From the NCBI RefSeq assembly GCF_022059845.1, contig NZ_CP091852.1, positions 371,045 to 435,044 on the forward strand: a stretch of 64,000 nucleotides of DNA. The letters are read 5' to 3'. Positions 44,638-54,592 of this stretch are shown piece after piece. This DNA is from Terrirubrum flagellatum (GTDB lineage: Bacteria > Pseudomonadota > Alphaproteobacteria > Rhizobiales > Beijerinckiaceae). The stretch's first letter is position 1; every line of letters starts with the position of its first letter. Under the pieces are notes generated by a model. That model was not told the DNA's origin and searched no databases. It saw only the letters and a program-made list of their open reading frames with translations. A program made the position numbers and the translations under genes.

Positions 44638-45653
44638 TGAGCGACGCCATGGCTCTCACAGCCACGCCCGCGGAGCAGGCCGCCTTTGCAGCGCGCCGCA
44701 TCAGGCAGCTCGTCGCGGCCGCGATCGTCTTCGCCGCAATCGCCGCGATCCCGCTCGCGCTTTCCGACGTCTATCTCCTGAACGTGCTGGTGCTGACGCT
44801 GATGTACGCCGCCGTGTCGCAGGGCTGGAACATCCTCGGCGGCTATTGCGGACAGATTTCGCTCGGCCACGCGCTTTATTTCGGCGTCGGCGCCTATGCG
44901 ACGAGCGTGCTCTTCGTGAATTACGGCGTGACGCCGTGGGCTGGCATGCTCGTTGGGGGCGCGATGTCTGCGATCATCGCGCTGATGCTCGGCTATCTCT
45001 GCTTCCGGCTGAAGGGCCACTATTTCTCGATCGCGACCATCGTGATCGCCGAGATCGGCCTGCTGCTCGTCCACAACTGGGATTTCGTCGGCGGCGCGCT
45101 CGGCATCCAGTGGCCATTCGGCCCCGATAGCTGGGCGACGCTGCAGTTCGCGCGCAACAAATTGCCCTATGTCTATTTCGCGCTCGGCCTTCTCATCGCG
45201 ACATGGTTGGTCACCTGGATGATCGAGGATTCACGCTGGGGCTATTGGTGGCGCGCGGTGAAGGACAATCCCGAAGCTGCGGAGAGTCTCGGAGTCGAAG
45301 TCTTCCGTTCAAAGATGGCGGCGGCGGCGCTCTCGGCTTTCTTCACCGCGATCGGCGGCGCCTTCTATGCCGCCTTCGTCTCCTACATCGATCCTGAAAG
45401 CGTGATGAGCTTCCGCTTCTCGCTGCTGTTCGCATTGCCTGCGGTGCTTGGCGGCATCGGCACGCTGTGGGGCGCGGTCGCCGGAGCATTCATCCTCATT
45501 CCGCTGACTGAAATCACCCGCAGCTATCTCGGCGGTTCGGGTTCGGGTCTCGACCTCGTGATCTATGGCGCGCTCGTGATGGTGGTCGCGCTGGCGCGGC
45601 CCGAAGGGCTGACGAGTCTCGCGCCCCGCGCACGCAAGGGAGCGGCGTCATGA
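44637..45653 (+). CDS. livM: Branched-chain-type ABC transporter permease LivM
   Basis: A 338-residue permease. [20 protein letters not shown] is the diagnostic LivM segment, and [19 protein letters not shown] follows. The start at 44637 overlaps the LivH stop; an open extension upstream lies inside livH and is not used. The stop overlaps livG (ATGA). About 45 N-terminal residues precede the first membrane segment. Confidence 0.92.
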   Translation: MSDAMALTATPAEQAAFAARRIRQLVAAAIVFAAIAAIPLALSDVYLLNVLVLTLMYAAVSQGWNILGGYCGQISLGHALYFGVGAYATSVLFVNYGVTPWAGMLVGGAMSAIIALMLGYLCFRLKGHYFSIATIVIAEIGLLLVHNWDFVGGALGIQWPFGPDSWATLQFARNKLPYVYFALGLLIATWLVTWMIEDSRWGYWWRAVKDNPEAAESLGVEVFRSKMAAAALSAFFTAIGGAFYAAFVSYIDPESVMSFRFSLLFALPAVLGGIGTLWGAVAGAFILIPLTEITRSYLGGSGSGLDLVIYGALVMVVALARPEGLTSLAPRARKGAAS

Positions 45654-46373
45654 GCGCGGACGTTCTGCTCGAAGTCGACAATGTCACCAAGCGTTTCGGC
45701 GGCCTCGTCGCGAATTCGGACGTCTCGATGCATGTGCGCCGCGGCGAGATTCTCGGTCTGATTGGACCGAACGGGGCCGGCAAGTCGACTCTCTTCAATC
45801 TGATCGCTGGCGCCTATGAGCCGACGGCGGGCCGCATTCTGTTTGAGGGGCGTGACATCACCGGGCTGACTGCGCCGGCGCGCTGCCGCGCCGGCATCGC
45901 GCGCACATTCCAGGTGCCGCGCTCGTTCGACTCGATGACGGTGCTTGAGAATGTAATGGTCGGCGGTTTCGCGCGCCATGGCTCGGCGTCCGTCGCGCGC
46001 CGACTTGCGATCGAGACGCTGGATTTCGCCGGCTTGTCGCATCGTTCCGACGCATCGGCCGGCGAGCTCACGCCGCCGGAAAAACGCAGGCTCGAAGTGG
46101 CGCGGGCGCTGGCGACAGAGCCGAAGCTGCTTCTGCTCGACGAAGTGATGACAGGACTGACGCCGAGCGAGGCGCGGCTGGGCGTCGAACTCGTGCGCCG
46201 TGTGCGCGATCGCGGCGTGACCATCGTGATGGTCGAGCATGTCATGGAGATCGTGATGCCGCTCGTCGATCGCGCCGTGGTGCTCAATCTCGGCCGGCTG
46301 CTGGCCGAAGGCGCGCCGACGGACGTGGTAAGAAACGAGGATGTGATCGCCGCCTATCTCGGAGACCGCCGCT

Positions 46374-46384
<11 letters not shown>
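45650..46384 (+). CDS. livG: Branched-chain-type ABC transporter ATPase LivG
   Basis: A 244-residue ATPase. Walker A is GPNGAGKST and Walker [14 protein letters not shown]. The signature motif is degenerate, reading [17 protein letters not shown] where LSxGxxR would be usual; the central LSGGQ-like segment is replaced by LTPPEKR. LivG proteins often have ELxYGxQR here, so this variation is notable. It pairs with LivF, which overlaps its end by 11 bases. Confidence 0.92.
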
Positions 46385-47081
<697 letters not shown>

Positions 47082-47208
47082 GGTGGTCAGTTTGCGGTAG
47101 GTGCGTTCACGAGGATCTGCGGATATCTGGCGCGCAACAAGCCAAACTGATTCTCGCGGGCATTGTAGTTGTAGTTTTCTTTCCGGCTACGGAACTGCGT
47201 TCGCGATT

Positions 47209-48267
47209 TTACGCCGATTCCAGAACCTGGATGTCGCGCGGGAACGAGATTGTCACGGCGCTGCCGATTTCCGGTGGCGGCGAATTCGGCGTGTTGAAGC
47301 TGTCGAGTGAGATCAGTTTGTCCTTGCAGCGCACGCGGATGCGCACGATGGCGCCCTGGAAAGCGACGTTGTCGATTTCTCCGGAAAGGCGGTTCGCGTT
47401 CTCCACGCCGTCGCCGATGGTGATCGCTTCCGGGCGCACCGCGAGCGTCGCGGTGTGGCCTGCTTTCGCCTGGGGAAAGCCGCTCGCCACCATGAGCTCC
47501 TGGCCCTGAACTTCGATCTTGCCGGCGGGATCGAGCACGCGGCCTTCGAGCAGGTTCAGCGTGCCGACGAAGGAGGCGACGAAGCGCGTCCGCGGCCGGT
47601 TATAGATTTCGAATGGCGCTCCGATCTGCTCGATGCGGCCCTCGCTCATCACCACGATCCGATCGGAAACCGACATGGCCTCTTCCTGATCGTGCGTCAC
47701 AAACAGCGTGGTGATGCCGAGTTCACGCTGCACCGCGCGGATTTCATCGCGCAGCGCGACGCGCACCTTGGCGTCCAGCGCCGAGAGCGGCTCGTCGAGC
47801 AGCAGGATTTTCGGCTGCACGGCAATGGCGCGGGCAAGAGCGACACGCTGCTGCTGGCCGCCGGAAAGCTGGAACGGATAGCGGTCGGCGATCTGCGGCA
47901 ATTTGATCATGTCCAGCATCTGCTGCACGCGCGCCTTGATCTCGGATTGCGGGCGCTTCGCGATCTTCAGGCCGAAGCCGATATTCTCGGCGATCGTCAT
48001 GTTGGGGAACAGCGCATAGGCCTGAAACACCATGCCGACATTGCGCTGGTTCGGCGGCAATTGGCTGACTTCCTGGCCGTCCATGCGGATTGAGCCCGAC
48101 GAGGGCGTTTCGAAGCCGGCGACCATGCGCAGCACAGTGGTTTTGCCGCAACCCGATGGCCCGAGCAGCGTGATGAATTCGCCGCGCTCGACGCTGAGGT
48201 CAAAGGTCTTGACCACCTGATTGTCGCCGTAGCTCTTCTTCAGCGTCGAGATTTCGAGGAACGCCAT
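47209..48267 (-). CDS. ABC transporter ATP-binding protein, PotA/FbpC-like
   Basis: A 352-residue importer ATPase. Walker A is GPSGCGKTT, signature [16 protein letters not shown] and Walker [12 protein letters not shown], with THDQEEAMS as the switch. A TOBE-type C-terminal domain follows from about residue 240. The ATG at 48267 is the natural start ([14 protein letters not shown]); the frame is open upstream but crosses the gap to the permease. It is the last gene of a minus-strand importer operon with two permeases and a binding protein. Confidence 0.93.
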   Translation of the reverse strand: MAFLEISTLKKSYGDNQVVKTFDLSVERGEFITLLGPSGCGKTTVLRMVAGFETPSSGSIRMDGQEVSQLPPNQRNVGMVFQAYALFPNMTIAENIGFGLKIAKRPQSEIKARVQQMLDMIKLPQIADRYPFQLSGGQQQRVALARAIAVQPKILLLDEPLSALDAKVRVALRDEIRAVQRELGITTLFVTHDQEEAMSVSDRIVVMSEGRIEQIGAPFEIYNRPRTRFVASFVGTLNLLEGRVLDPAGKIEVQGQELMVASGFPQAKAGHTATLAVRPEAITIGDGVENANRLSGEIDNVAFQGAIVRIRVRCKDKLISLDSFNTPNSPPPEIGSAVTISFPRDIQVLESA

Positions 48268-48287
48268 ATTTGCTTCTCGCTCGTCGT

Positions 48288-49106
48288 TCAGCGGGCGGGC
48301 GCCGCGCCGCGCGGCCGGCCAATGACCTGAATCAGGCCCATGCAGGCCCATGTGATGAAGAATGCGATCAGCGCCAGCGCTGACGGTTCATAGGGCTGGT
48401 TCGCGCCGATTTCCTGCAGGTAGGTGCCGAAGACGGGCCGGGCGAGCAAGCTGGCGAAGGTGAATTCGCCGATCACGACCGCAAATGTCAGGAAGGCGCC
48501 GCTCAGCACCGCCGAACGCACGTTCGGCAGGATGACATTGAACAGGATGGAGAGGCTGCTGGCGCCAAGGCTCTGCGCGGCTTCTGTCAGCGTCTTCACG
48601 TCGATGGCCCGCAGGCCCGTATCGACCGAGCGATACATATAGGGCAGCGCGAGCACGACATAGCCGATCGTCAGCAGCACGTCGGTTGCGAAAGGCGACT
48701 TGTTGAAGGGCGACCACGGGGTTGCGAGATAGAGCCGGCTATAACCGAACACGATGATGATCGCCGGGATGACCAGCGGCAGCAATGTCACGAATTCGAC
48801 CGGCGAGCGCCAGCCGGGAAATCTGAGCCGGATCAGATAGGCCGTTGGCACCACCAGCAGAATGCCGAAGACAATCGCCGCAATCGCCAGCGCCACCGAA
48901 CGCAGGAAATCGCTCTGGAAGCGTGGACTGACGACGGAAGACAGGAAGGCGTCGAAACTGTGCGGCCGCCCGAACAGGAACCAGCCCCGCGCTGCGCCGG
49001 CCGGCAATTGCCGCATGGCGAATTCGAGCGTCGCGATCAGCGGCATCACGAAATAGATCGTGGCGAGCACGATGATGAGCCAGCCGACGAGCGTCTTCGG
49101 CCTCAT
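48288..49106 (-). CDS. ABC transporter permease, PotC-like
   Basis: A 272-residue membrane permease starting MRPKTLVGWLIIVLATIYF. The docking loop is TEAAQSLGASSLSILFNVIL. The ATG at 49106 overlaps the stop of the other permease (ATGA), which fixes the start despite a long open frame upstream. It acts with the neighbouring permease and ATPase. Confidence 0.9.
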   Translation of the reverse strand: MRPKTLVGWLIIVLATIYFVMPLIATLEFAMRQLPAGAARGWFLFGRPHSFDAFLSSVVSPRFQSDFLRSVALAIAAIVFGILLVVPTAYLIRLRFPGWRSPVEFVTLLPLVIPAIIIVFGYSRLYLATPWSPFNKSPFATDVLLTIGYVVLALPYMYRSVDTGLRAIDVKTLTEAAQSLGASSLSILFNVILPNVRSAVLSGAFLTFAVVIGEFTFASLLARPVFGTYLQEIGANQPYEPSALALIAFFITWACMGLIQVIGRPRGAAPAR

Positions 49107-50005
49107 CGAACCCACCTCTCGCTCCAGTTTCGCAGCAGGATATAGCCGCCGCTCGTGATGGTGGTGATGATGACCATGCCGAGCGCGATGGCGTAGCCGA
49201 GGCCGGGATTGTTGAGCACATCGCCGCGAATCTGCGCGAAGAGCTGGATCGGCACGATCGTCAGCGAAGAGCCGGTCAGCGCATAGGCCGTCGCGACCGC
49301 GCCAAAGGCGTTGGCGAAGAGCAATAATGTGGAGCCCAGGATGCTCGGCCACAACACGGGCAGCGCGACATGACGCCAATAGTGGTAATTCGTGCCGCCG
49401 AGCACGGCCGTCGCCTCTCTCCACTCGCGCTTCAGGCCTTCGAGCGCCGGCACGAAGACCAGCACCATCAGCGGGATCTGGAAATAGAGATAGACGATCG
49501 AGAGGCCGGCAAAGGTGTAGAGGTTGAAGCCGGTCGCGTTGAAATTGACGCCGAACCAGTCGCGCAGGATGAAGGCGACGAGGCCGACGCGTCCCAGCGT
49601 CGCGATGAAGGCGAAGGCCAGCGGCACGCCAGCGAAATTCGAGGCGACGCCGGCGAACGTCATCACAGCGCCGCGCACCCAGGAGGGCAGGCCGCCAAGG
49701 ATGATCGCGTAGGCGATGAAGAAACCGAAAAACGCGCCGCCGATCGCAGAGACCGCGCTGATCTCGATGCTGAGCCAGAAGGATTTGACGATCGAGGGTT
49801 GCCGGAAGATCTCGGCGAGATTGTCGACGGTGATGCTCCCGTCTCGCGCCTCGAAGGCGCGGATGAGCAGGAGCGCAGTCGGCAGGATCAGGAACAGCAC
49901 CGCGAAAATGGCGAAAGGCGCCATGCCGAACACGGCCCAGTTGAAGGCGCCGCGACTGTTCGCGTCGACATTCGCCAGCGGCGGCGTCGTTGCAGTTGTG
50001 CTCAT
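49103..50005 (-). CDS. ABC transporter permease, PotB-like
   Basis: A 300-residue membrane permease. The N-terminal approximately 30 residues are Thr/Ala-rich and soluble before the first membrane segment (APFAIFAVLFLILPTALLL). The docking loop reads REATAVLGGTNYHYWRHVAL. I start at MSTTATTPP (50005). Two hairpins separate it from the binding-protein gene. Confidence 0.9.
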   Translation of the reverse strand: MSTTATTPPLANVDANSRGAFNWAVFGMAPFAIFAVLFLILPTALLLIRAFEARDGSITVDNLAEIFRQPSIVKSFWLSIEISAVSAIGGAFFGFFIAYAIILGGLPSWVRGAVMTFAGVASNFAGVPLAFAFIATLGRVGLVAFILRDWFGVNFNATGFNLYTFAGLSIVYLYFQIPLMVLVFVPALEGLKREWREATAVLGGTNYHYWRHVALPVLWPSILGSTLLLFANAFGAVATAYALTGSSLTIVPIQLFAQIRGDVLNNPGLGYAIALGMVIITTITSGGYILLRNWSERWVR

Positions 50006-50039
50006 CAAAGGCCGATCAGAACGGGGATGTGAGCAGCAT

Positions 50040-50099
50040 CGGGCTTTGCTCACGCAAGCCCGACGCTATTTCGCGGGACGCGCGCCTACAAGGCGCGCG
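50040..50099 (-). terminator. Two intercistronic hairpins between binding-protein and permease genes
   Basis: CGCGCGCCT (50079-50087) pairs with AGGCGCGCG (50091-50099) just after the binding-protein stop. Further downstream on the minus strand, CGGGCTT (50040-50046) pairs with AAGCCCG (50056-50062), extended by a GC/GC pair. Both lie between the stop at 50111 and the permease start at 50005. They probably attenuate or stabilise. Confidence 0.7.
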
Positions 50100-50110
50100 C
50101 CAGCCAAAAC

Positions 50111-51217
50111 TCACTTGACGGCCGCGCCGACGACGCTGTCCCAGCCTTTGGTGATGTCGGTTTTCGCCGAGTCCTGCTCGGCGAGCGTCGGGAAGACCGC
50201 CTTATCGTAGGCCGCCGCCGGCGGCAGCTTGGCGAGAAGGTCGGCCGGGATCTTCTTGTTGTCGGCGAGATCCTTGAAGCGGATCGGGTGGCAATAACCT
50301 TTCAGCCAGCCGATCTGACCCTCATCCGAGTAAAGATATTCCATCCAGAGTTTGGCGGCGTTGGGATGCGGCGCATAGGCGCTGATCGCCTGCACATAGA
50401 CGCCGGCGACGACGCCCGAGGCCGGGACGACGACATCGATACTGGTGCCCTTGCCATTGTCGCGGTCCGCGAGCGCGTTGTAGTCCCAGCGGATGATGAT
50501 CGGGGTGGCGCCTTGCGTCAGCGAGGCGATCTTGCCCACGACCGGAACGAAATTGCCCTTCTTGTTCAGCTCGGAGAAGAACTTCAGGCCCTCGGCGGCG
50601 GCTTTCGCAGCATCGCCCTTGGCGGCGGAGAGGCCCGCGGCGTAGACGCCCTGAATCGCCTGGTTCGCCGTGCGCGGATCGCCCGCCAGCGCAACCGAAT
50701 TGGCGTATTCCGGCTTCAGCAGATCGACCCAGTCCGCCGGCGAGGTCTTGATGATGTCCTTGTTCACCTCGAAGGCGAGAACGCCATAGTAGTCGCCATA
50801 CCAGAAGCCTTCCGCATCCTTGGCGCTGTCGGGGATCGAAGCCCAGGTCGAGACCTTGTAGGGCTGGATCAGGCCGTCTTTCTTCGCGGTCGGGCCGAAG
50901 GAGAGGCCGACATCGATCACGTCGGGCGCCTGCGGGCCGGTATTGCCCTTGTTCGCCCTGATCGCCTCGATCTCGTCGCCTGAGCCGGCGTCCGGATTCA
51001 ACTCATTGACGGTCAGCCCGTATTTCGCCTTGAACGCCGCGATCATCGGGCCGTAGCCGCACCAGTCATGGGGCAGCGCGATGACGGTGAGCTGGCCTTC
51101 CTTCTTGGCCGCGGCGATCAGCTCGGCAGAGGGCTCCGCGAAGGCCGGGGACATGCCGGCAAGGATGAGCGACGCCGATACCGTCGCCATCAGGCTCTGT
51201 TTGAGAAAGGTCTTCAT
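50111..51217 (-). CDS. ABC transporter substrate-binding protein, polyamine/iron type
   Basis: A 368-residue periplasmic binding protein. The signal peptide ends at SPAFAEP, followed by AAKKEGQLTVIALPHDWCGYG. The family covers Fe(III), spermidine and related solute-binding proteins. PDVIDVGLSFGP is typical. It is first in a minus-strand operon with two permeases and an ATPase. The ligand is not identifiable from sequence. Confidence 0.9.
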   Translation of the reverse strand: MKTFLKQSLMATVSASLILAGMSPAFAEPSAELIAAAKKEGQLTVIALPHDWCGYGPMIAAFKAKYGLTVNELNPDAGSGDEIEAIRANKGNTGPQAPDVIDVGLSFGPTAKKDGLIQPYKVSTWASIPDSAKDAEGFWYGDYYGVLAFEVNKDIIKTSPADWVDLLKPEYANSVALAGDPRTANQAIQGVYAAGLSAAKGDAAKAAAEGLKFFSELNKKGNFVPVVGKIASLTQGATPIIIRWDYNALADRDNGKGTSIDVVVPASGVVAGVYVQAISAYAPHPNAAKLWMEYLYSDEGQIGWLKGYCHPIRFKDLADNKKIPADLLAKLPPAAAYDKAVFPTLAEQDSAKTDITKGWDSVVGAAVK

Positions 51218-51653
51218 CTGCGGTCATCTCCCCTGTGAACACATGACAAGCTGCCCTATTGGTCAGGTTTAACAGATTTGTGTCTGTGTTCCACAGCCAC
51301 GGTTTCCCGAGGGAGGCCGGTCGCTGATTCCGATTTGAGGTCGGCGCGTGGCGAGCCCAGGCCTGCTCGATCCGGCGGGGAACGACCCAGGCCAAGGTGG
51401 AGTGGGCCGCCCGGAGCGAATGTCGCAGATGCGATCGGCGCGGCGCAATGCATTCGCTCTATCGCCGCAATAACAGGGTTATCGCCCGCCGTCAGAACTT
51501 CTGCGAGCCGATTGGCGACGAGAAACCTGGTTGAGCTGGAGCAGTGGGCGACCTTCTAAAGGTCGCCCACACGCACAATCGCCCCGACTCCGAGAACAGG
51601 TTTGCTCTTTGCGCCGCCGGCGCCGGCGTCGCCTGAACGGGGACCGACGATTG
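51218..51653. other. Intergenic region with a strong hairpin
   Basis: About 436 bases between the binding-protein start (minus) and the L,D-transpeptidase-like gene's stop (minus). No coding sequence is supported; short frames are Arg/Ser-rich. It should hold the promoter of the binding-protein operon. A perfect hairpin sits at 51544-51570. Confidence 0.5.
51544..51570 (-). terminator. Perfect 12-bp hairpin downstream of the L,D-transpeptidase-like gene
   Basis: GTGGGCGACCTT (51544-51555) and AAGGTCGCCCAC (51559-51570) are perfect complements around a 3-nt spacer. It lies about 85 bases beyond the stop of the minus-strand gene at 51654 and is a candidate terminator, although no T-tract follows on that strand. 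Confidence 0.6.
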
Positions 51654-52355
51654 CTATGCCGGCAGGACGACCACCTTCGTCTTGACCGGCGTGCGGTTAT
51701 AGAGGTGGATCATGTCCTGACTGAGCAGGCCGACACAGCCGCTGGTGATGCCCGAGCCGATCGATTCAGGATCGCTGCTGGCGTAGATCGTATAGAGCGT
51801 GTAACGGCCGTCTTGATAGAGATGAAGCGTGCGGGCGCCGAGCGGATTGTCGAGGCCGCCCGGCATGCCGCGGGCGTATTTGGCCGCCTCAGGCTGGCGC
51901 TTGATCATTTCCGCGGGCGGCGTCCAGGTCGCCCATTCGGATTTCCGCCCGACATAGGCGTCACCGCTCCACCGGAAACCGTCGCGGCCGACATTGGCGC
52001 CATAGCGGGTGGCGGATCCGTCATCCTCGATGCGATAGACATAGTAATTGCCGGGATCGACGATGACCGTGCCGGGCGCTTCCCTGGTGTCGTAGCGAAC
52101 GGTCCGACGAAAATATTTCGGATCGACCTTGGTGACATCGACCGCGGGGATCGGGAATTTCTCATCGGGCACGGGCCCGTAGACCCTCTCCGCCTCGGCG
52201 AGGCTCATGCCGTCTGTCGCGCAACCGGCCAGCCCGAGCGCGCCGAGACTGACAGCCGAGCCGACAAGAAGCGACCGGCGGTTGAGAAATCCCTCGCGAC
52301 GCTCGGGCAAGGCGACCTCGTTCATCTCGCCGGCATCGGCGTGTCCATTACGCAT
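51654..52355 (-). CDS. L,D-transpeptidase-like (YkuD) lipoprotein with altered active site
   Basis: A 233-residue protein. The N-terminus has a twin-arginine/lipobox signal, FLNRRSLLVG and LGLAGC, so it is likely exported and lipidated. The C-terminal YkuD-like domain ends with SIGSGITSGCVGLL, placing the catalytic Cys at about 207. L,D-transpeptidases make 3-3 peptidoglycan crosslinks or anchor lipoproteins. Here the usual IHG before the SIG segment is IYASSDPE and SHGC is TSGC, so both conserved histidines are missing, and the Arg after the Cys (CxR) is Gly. The start at 52355 has GGAG eight bases upstream; ATGs at 52361 and 52325 are alternatives. Confidence 0.78.
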   Translation of the reverse strand: MRNGHADAGEMNEVALPERREGFLNRRSLLVGSAVSLGALGLAGCATDGMSLAEAERVYGPVPDEKFPIPAVDVTKVDPKYFRRTVRYDTREAPGTVIVDPGNYYVYRIEDDGSATRYGANVGRDGFRWSGDAYVGRKSEWATWTPPAEMIKRQPEAAKYARGMPGGLDNPLGARTLHLYQDGRYTLYTIYASSDPESIGSGITSGCVGLLSQDMIHLYNRTPVKTKVVVLPA

Positions 52356-52624
52356 AATCATGACTCCGAACTTCCCATATTCTGTCGCCGGACGAGTTAA
52401 TATTTCTGCACGCCTGCCGAGCGTCTTGCTGCGCCGAGATTGCCGGCCCATGGCTCGACTGGCAAGCTCGGGATTTTTGCTGCGCGGCGTTCGCGATGCG
52501 TCGCGACATCGCGACGCTGTGGTGATTTCGACGGCATTCTATGGCGAGATTTTGTCGACGCCGCTGACGCGCGATGTCGCTATTCCACTCTGCGTCGGTG
52601 GTCGGCCTCCGAATCCGGCCTCAT

Positions 52625-53851
52625 TCAATTGGCTGAATTCTTGAAGCCGTGCGAGGTGCCGATCAGCACGACGTTTGTCAGAGCGCGCCATTTGCGCTCG
52701 CGCAAGGCGCGTAGCGCCGTAAGGGAGGCGGCCGCAGAAGATTCGAGATAAACGCCGTTTCGGGCGAGACGCTCCACATCGCGCAACGCCTGGTCTGAGT
52801 CGACGGCTGCCACGGTTCCTCCCGAGCGCTCGACAGCAAGCTGGCTTTGATATGTCACGGTGACGCCGCCAATTGAGGAGAGCGCTGTCGCTCCTTCAAA
52901 ATGACTTCGATAATCGGCGCCCGCCATGACTTTTTCCAGTCGCGCAAACGGTTCGGCAGCGACCAGCCTGGGAATGCGGGGGAGAATTCCTTCCGCCATA
53001 AGCTCATGGAAGCCCTGATAAAGGCCCCACAAAAGATCTCCCCGGGCTGTCGGAACGATGATTGTATCAGCGGCCGCCGAAAGCGGAGTTTCCGCGAGCT
53101 CATACGCCAGAGTGCGATATCCTGAAACACCGAAGGGCTCGCTTCCAACGGGGGGATCAAGATAATTGGTCGCTGACATCCAGCCCATGGACTTGACTTT
53201 GTCCTTGATCAACCGCCAGCGTTCGAGCGGGTCGTCGACGATCGTCACTGTTGCGCCCATCGCTTCGATCGCGTTGCGCCAGGCCGAACTGATCTTGTTT
53301 GTGGCGACAATGACGCATCGAATTCCTGCAGCAGCAGCATAGGCGGCAAGCGACACGCCAGCGTTGCCGCTGGAAGCGGCGACGACACTTGATGCGCCGC
53401 GATCCAGAGCGCGCGCGATGAATTGCGCGCTCATGCGATCTTTATGCGAGCCGGTCGGATTTGCGCCTTCAAGCTTGATGTGAAGGTTCGCGACGCCAAA
53501 CTCCGCCGCAAGGCGTGGCAGACTGACCAGCGGCGTATCGCCTTCGCCGAGAGAAATGAAATCGCGATACGGCAACCGCTCTGCGAATCGCCGCATGCCG
53601 CGCTTCGAAGGAAGGGCGTCAATCCGCGGCAGCGGGCTGAAAGCCGCAGCGACGCTCGCGGGATAGCCTCGCTCCAGACAAATTGGACATCCTTCCGGAT
53701 AGTCGGCGGTGGGAAAATCTGCGCCGCAGCGAATACAGCGAAAGCCGGCAAATCTCGGATTCAGAGATGCGGCCGGCGCATCCTTGCGAATCGCGCCGTC
53801 GCCAGCGTCCGCCGGCGTTTCGGTCGCTGTGTGCAGCCCCGCATCAGGCAT
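52625..53851 (-). CDS. Threonine-synthase-like PLP-dependent enzyme
   Basis: A 408-residue fold-type II PLP enzyme. The cofactor lysine is Lys137 in NPTGSHKDRM, and the phosphate loop is SSGNAGVSLA. The N-terminus carries two Cys pairs (CIRC and CPIC), a rubredoxin-like zinc ribbon seen in some threonine synthases. It overlaps the upstream ATPase gene by 8 bases and ends the amino-acid transport operon. Related enzymes act on phosphohomoserine or as ammonia-lyases and beta-replacement enzymes. The transporter context favours catabolism of an imported amino acid over threonine biosynthesis. Confidence 0.82.
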   Translation of the reverse strand: MPDAGLHTATETPADAGDGAIRKDAPAASLNPRFAGFRCIRCGADFPTADYPEGCPICLERGYPASVAAAFSPLPRIDALPSKRGMRRFAERLPYRDFISLGEGDTPLVSLPRLAAEFGVANLHIKLEGANPTGSHKDRMSAQFIARALDRGASSVVAASSGNAGVSLAAYAAAAGIRCVIVATNKISSAWRNAIEAMGATVTIVDDPLERWRLIKDKVKSMGWMSATNYLDPPVGSEPFGVSGYRTLAYELAETPLSAAADTIIVPTARGDLLWGLYQGFHELMAEGILPRIPRLVAAEPFARLEKVMAGADYRSHFEGATALSSIGGVTVTYQSQLAVERSGGTVAAVDSDQALRDVERLARNGVYLESSAAASLTALRALRERKWRALTNVVLIGTSHGFKNSAN

Positions 53852-54587
53852 GCAGCACGCATTCGAGGAAGCGGACGGCCTCAGGCGTTCGCGGATTTGA
53901 AAAGAAGTCGCAAGGCGCGGCTCGCTCGCACAGGCAGCCGTCCGTCAGGAAAATCACCTGATCGGCGACGTTGCGCGCGAACCCCATTTCGTGCGTGACG
54001 CAGACCATCGTCATTCCCGATCGCGCCAGATCCTTCATGACGTCGAGGACCTCTTTGACCATTTCAGGATCGAGGGACGAAGTCGGCTCGTCGAACAGCA
54101 TCACCTTCGGGTCCATCGCCAGCGCGCGCGCGATCGCGACGCGCTGTTGCTGTCCGCCGGACAGTTCGTGTGGGTATCGATCGCCGACCGATCGCAACGC
54201 GACGCGGTTGAGCAGCGCGTCGGCGCGCTGCAACGCTTCTCGCCTGGGCGTCTTGCGCAGCACGGTCGGGCCGAGCGCGATATTCTCCAGCGCGGTCAGG
54301 TGCGGGAACAGATTGAAATCCTGAAACACCATGCCGGCGAGCGCGCCCATGCGACTGCGTCGATCCGCGTTTGCGGCCACGTCGACGCCGTCCAGCAGAA
54401 TCTGACCGGACTGAAATTCCTCAAGGCCATTGATGCAGCGGAGAAGAGTTGACTTTCCGCAGCCGGACGGGCCGCACAGGACCACGCATTGGCCGGGCTG
54501 GACGCCGAACGCCACATCCATGAGGACTTGTCGGGGCCCATACCACTTGCTGACCTGGTCAACGGAGATCAGAGGCGTTGATTGCAT
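53844..54587 (-). CDS. aapP: Amino-acid ABC transporter ATP-binding protein (AapP-like)
   Basis: A 247-residue ATPase of the polar-amino-acid family. Walker A is GPSGCGKST, signature [16 protein letters not shown], Walker B MLFDEPTSSLDPE, and switch CVTHEMGFARNVAD. The ATG at 54587 (MQSTPLISVDQ) is chosen; upstream frame extension runs through the permease gene. It pairs with the two Aap-type permeases upstream. Confidence 0.93.
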   Translation of the reverse strand: MQSTPLISVDQVSKWYGPRQVLMDVAFGVQPGQCVVLCGPSGCGKSTLLRCINGLEEFQSGQILLDGVDVAANADRRSRMGALAGMVFQDFNLFPHLTALENIALGPTVLRKTPRREALQRADALLNRVALRSVGDRYPHELSGGQQQRVAIARALAMDPKVMLFDEPTSSLDPEMVKEVLDVMKDLARSGMTMVCVTHEMGFARNVADQVIFLTDGCLCERAAPCDFFSNPRTPEAVRFLECVLHA

Positions 54588-54592
54588 GATCT

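Noticed and set aside
49107..49424. His-run (HHHHHH) in the upstream extension of the permease frame.
   Set aside because: The extension overlaps the neighbouring permease and is out of the coding frame; the true start is the ATG at 49106 with a four-base overlap.
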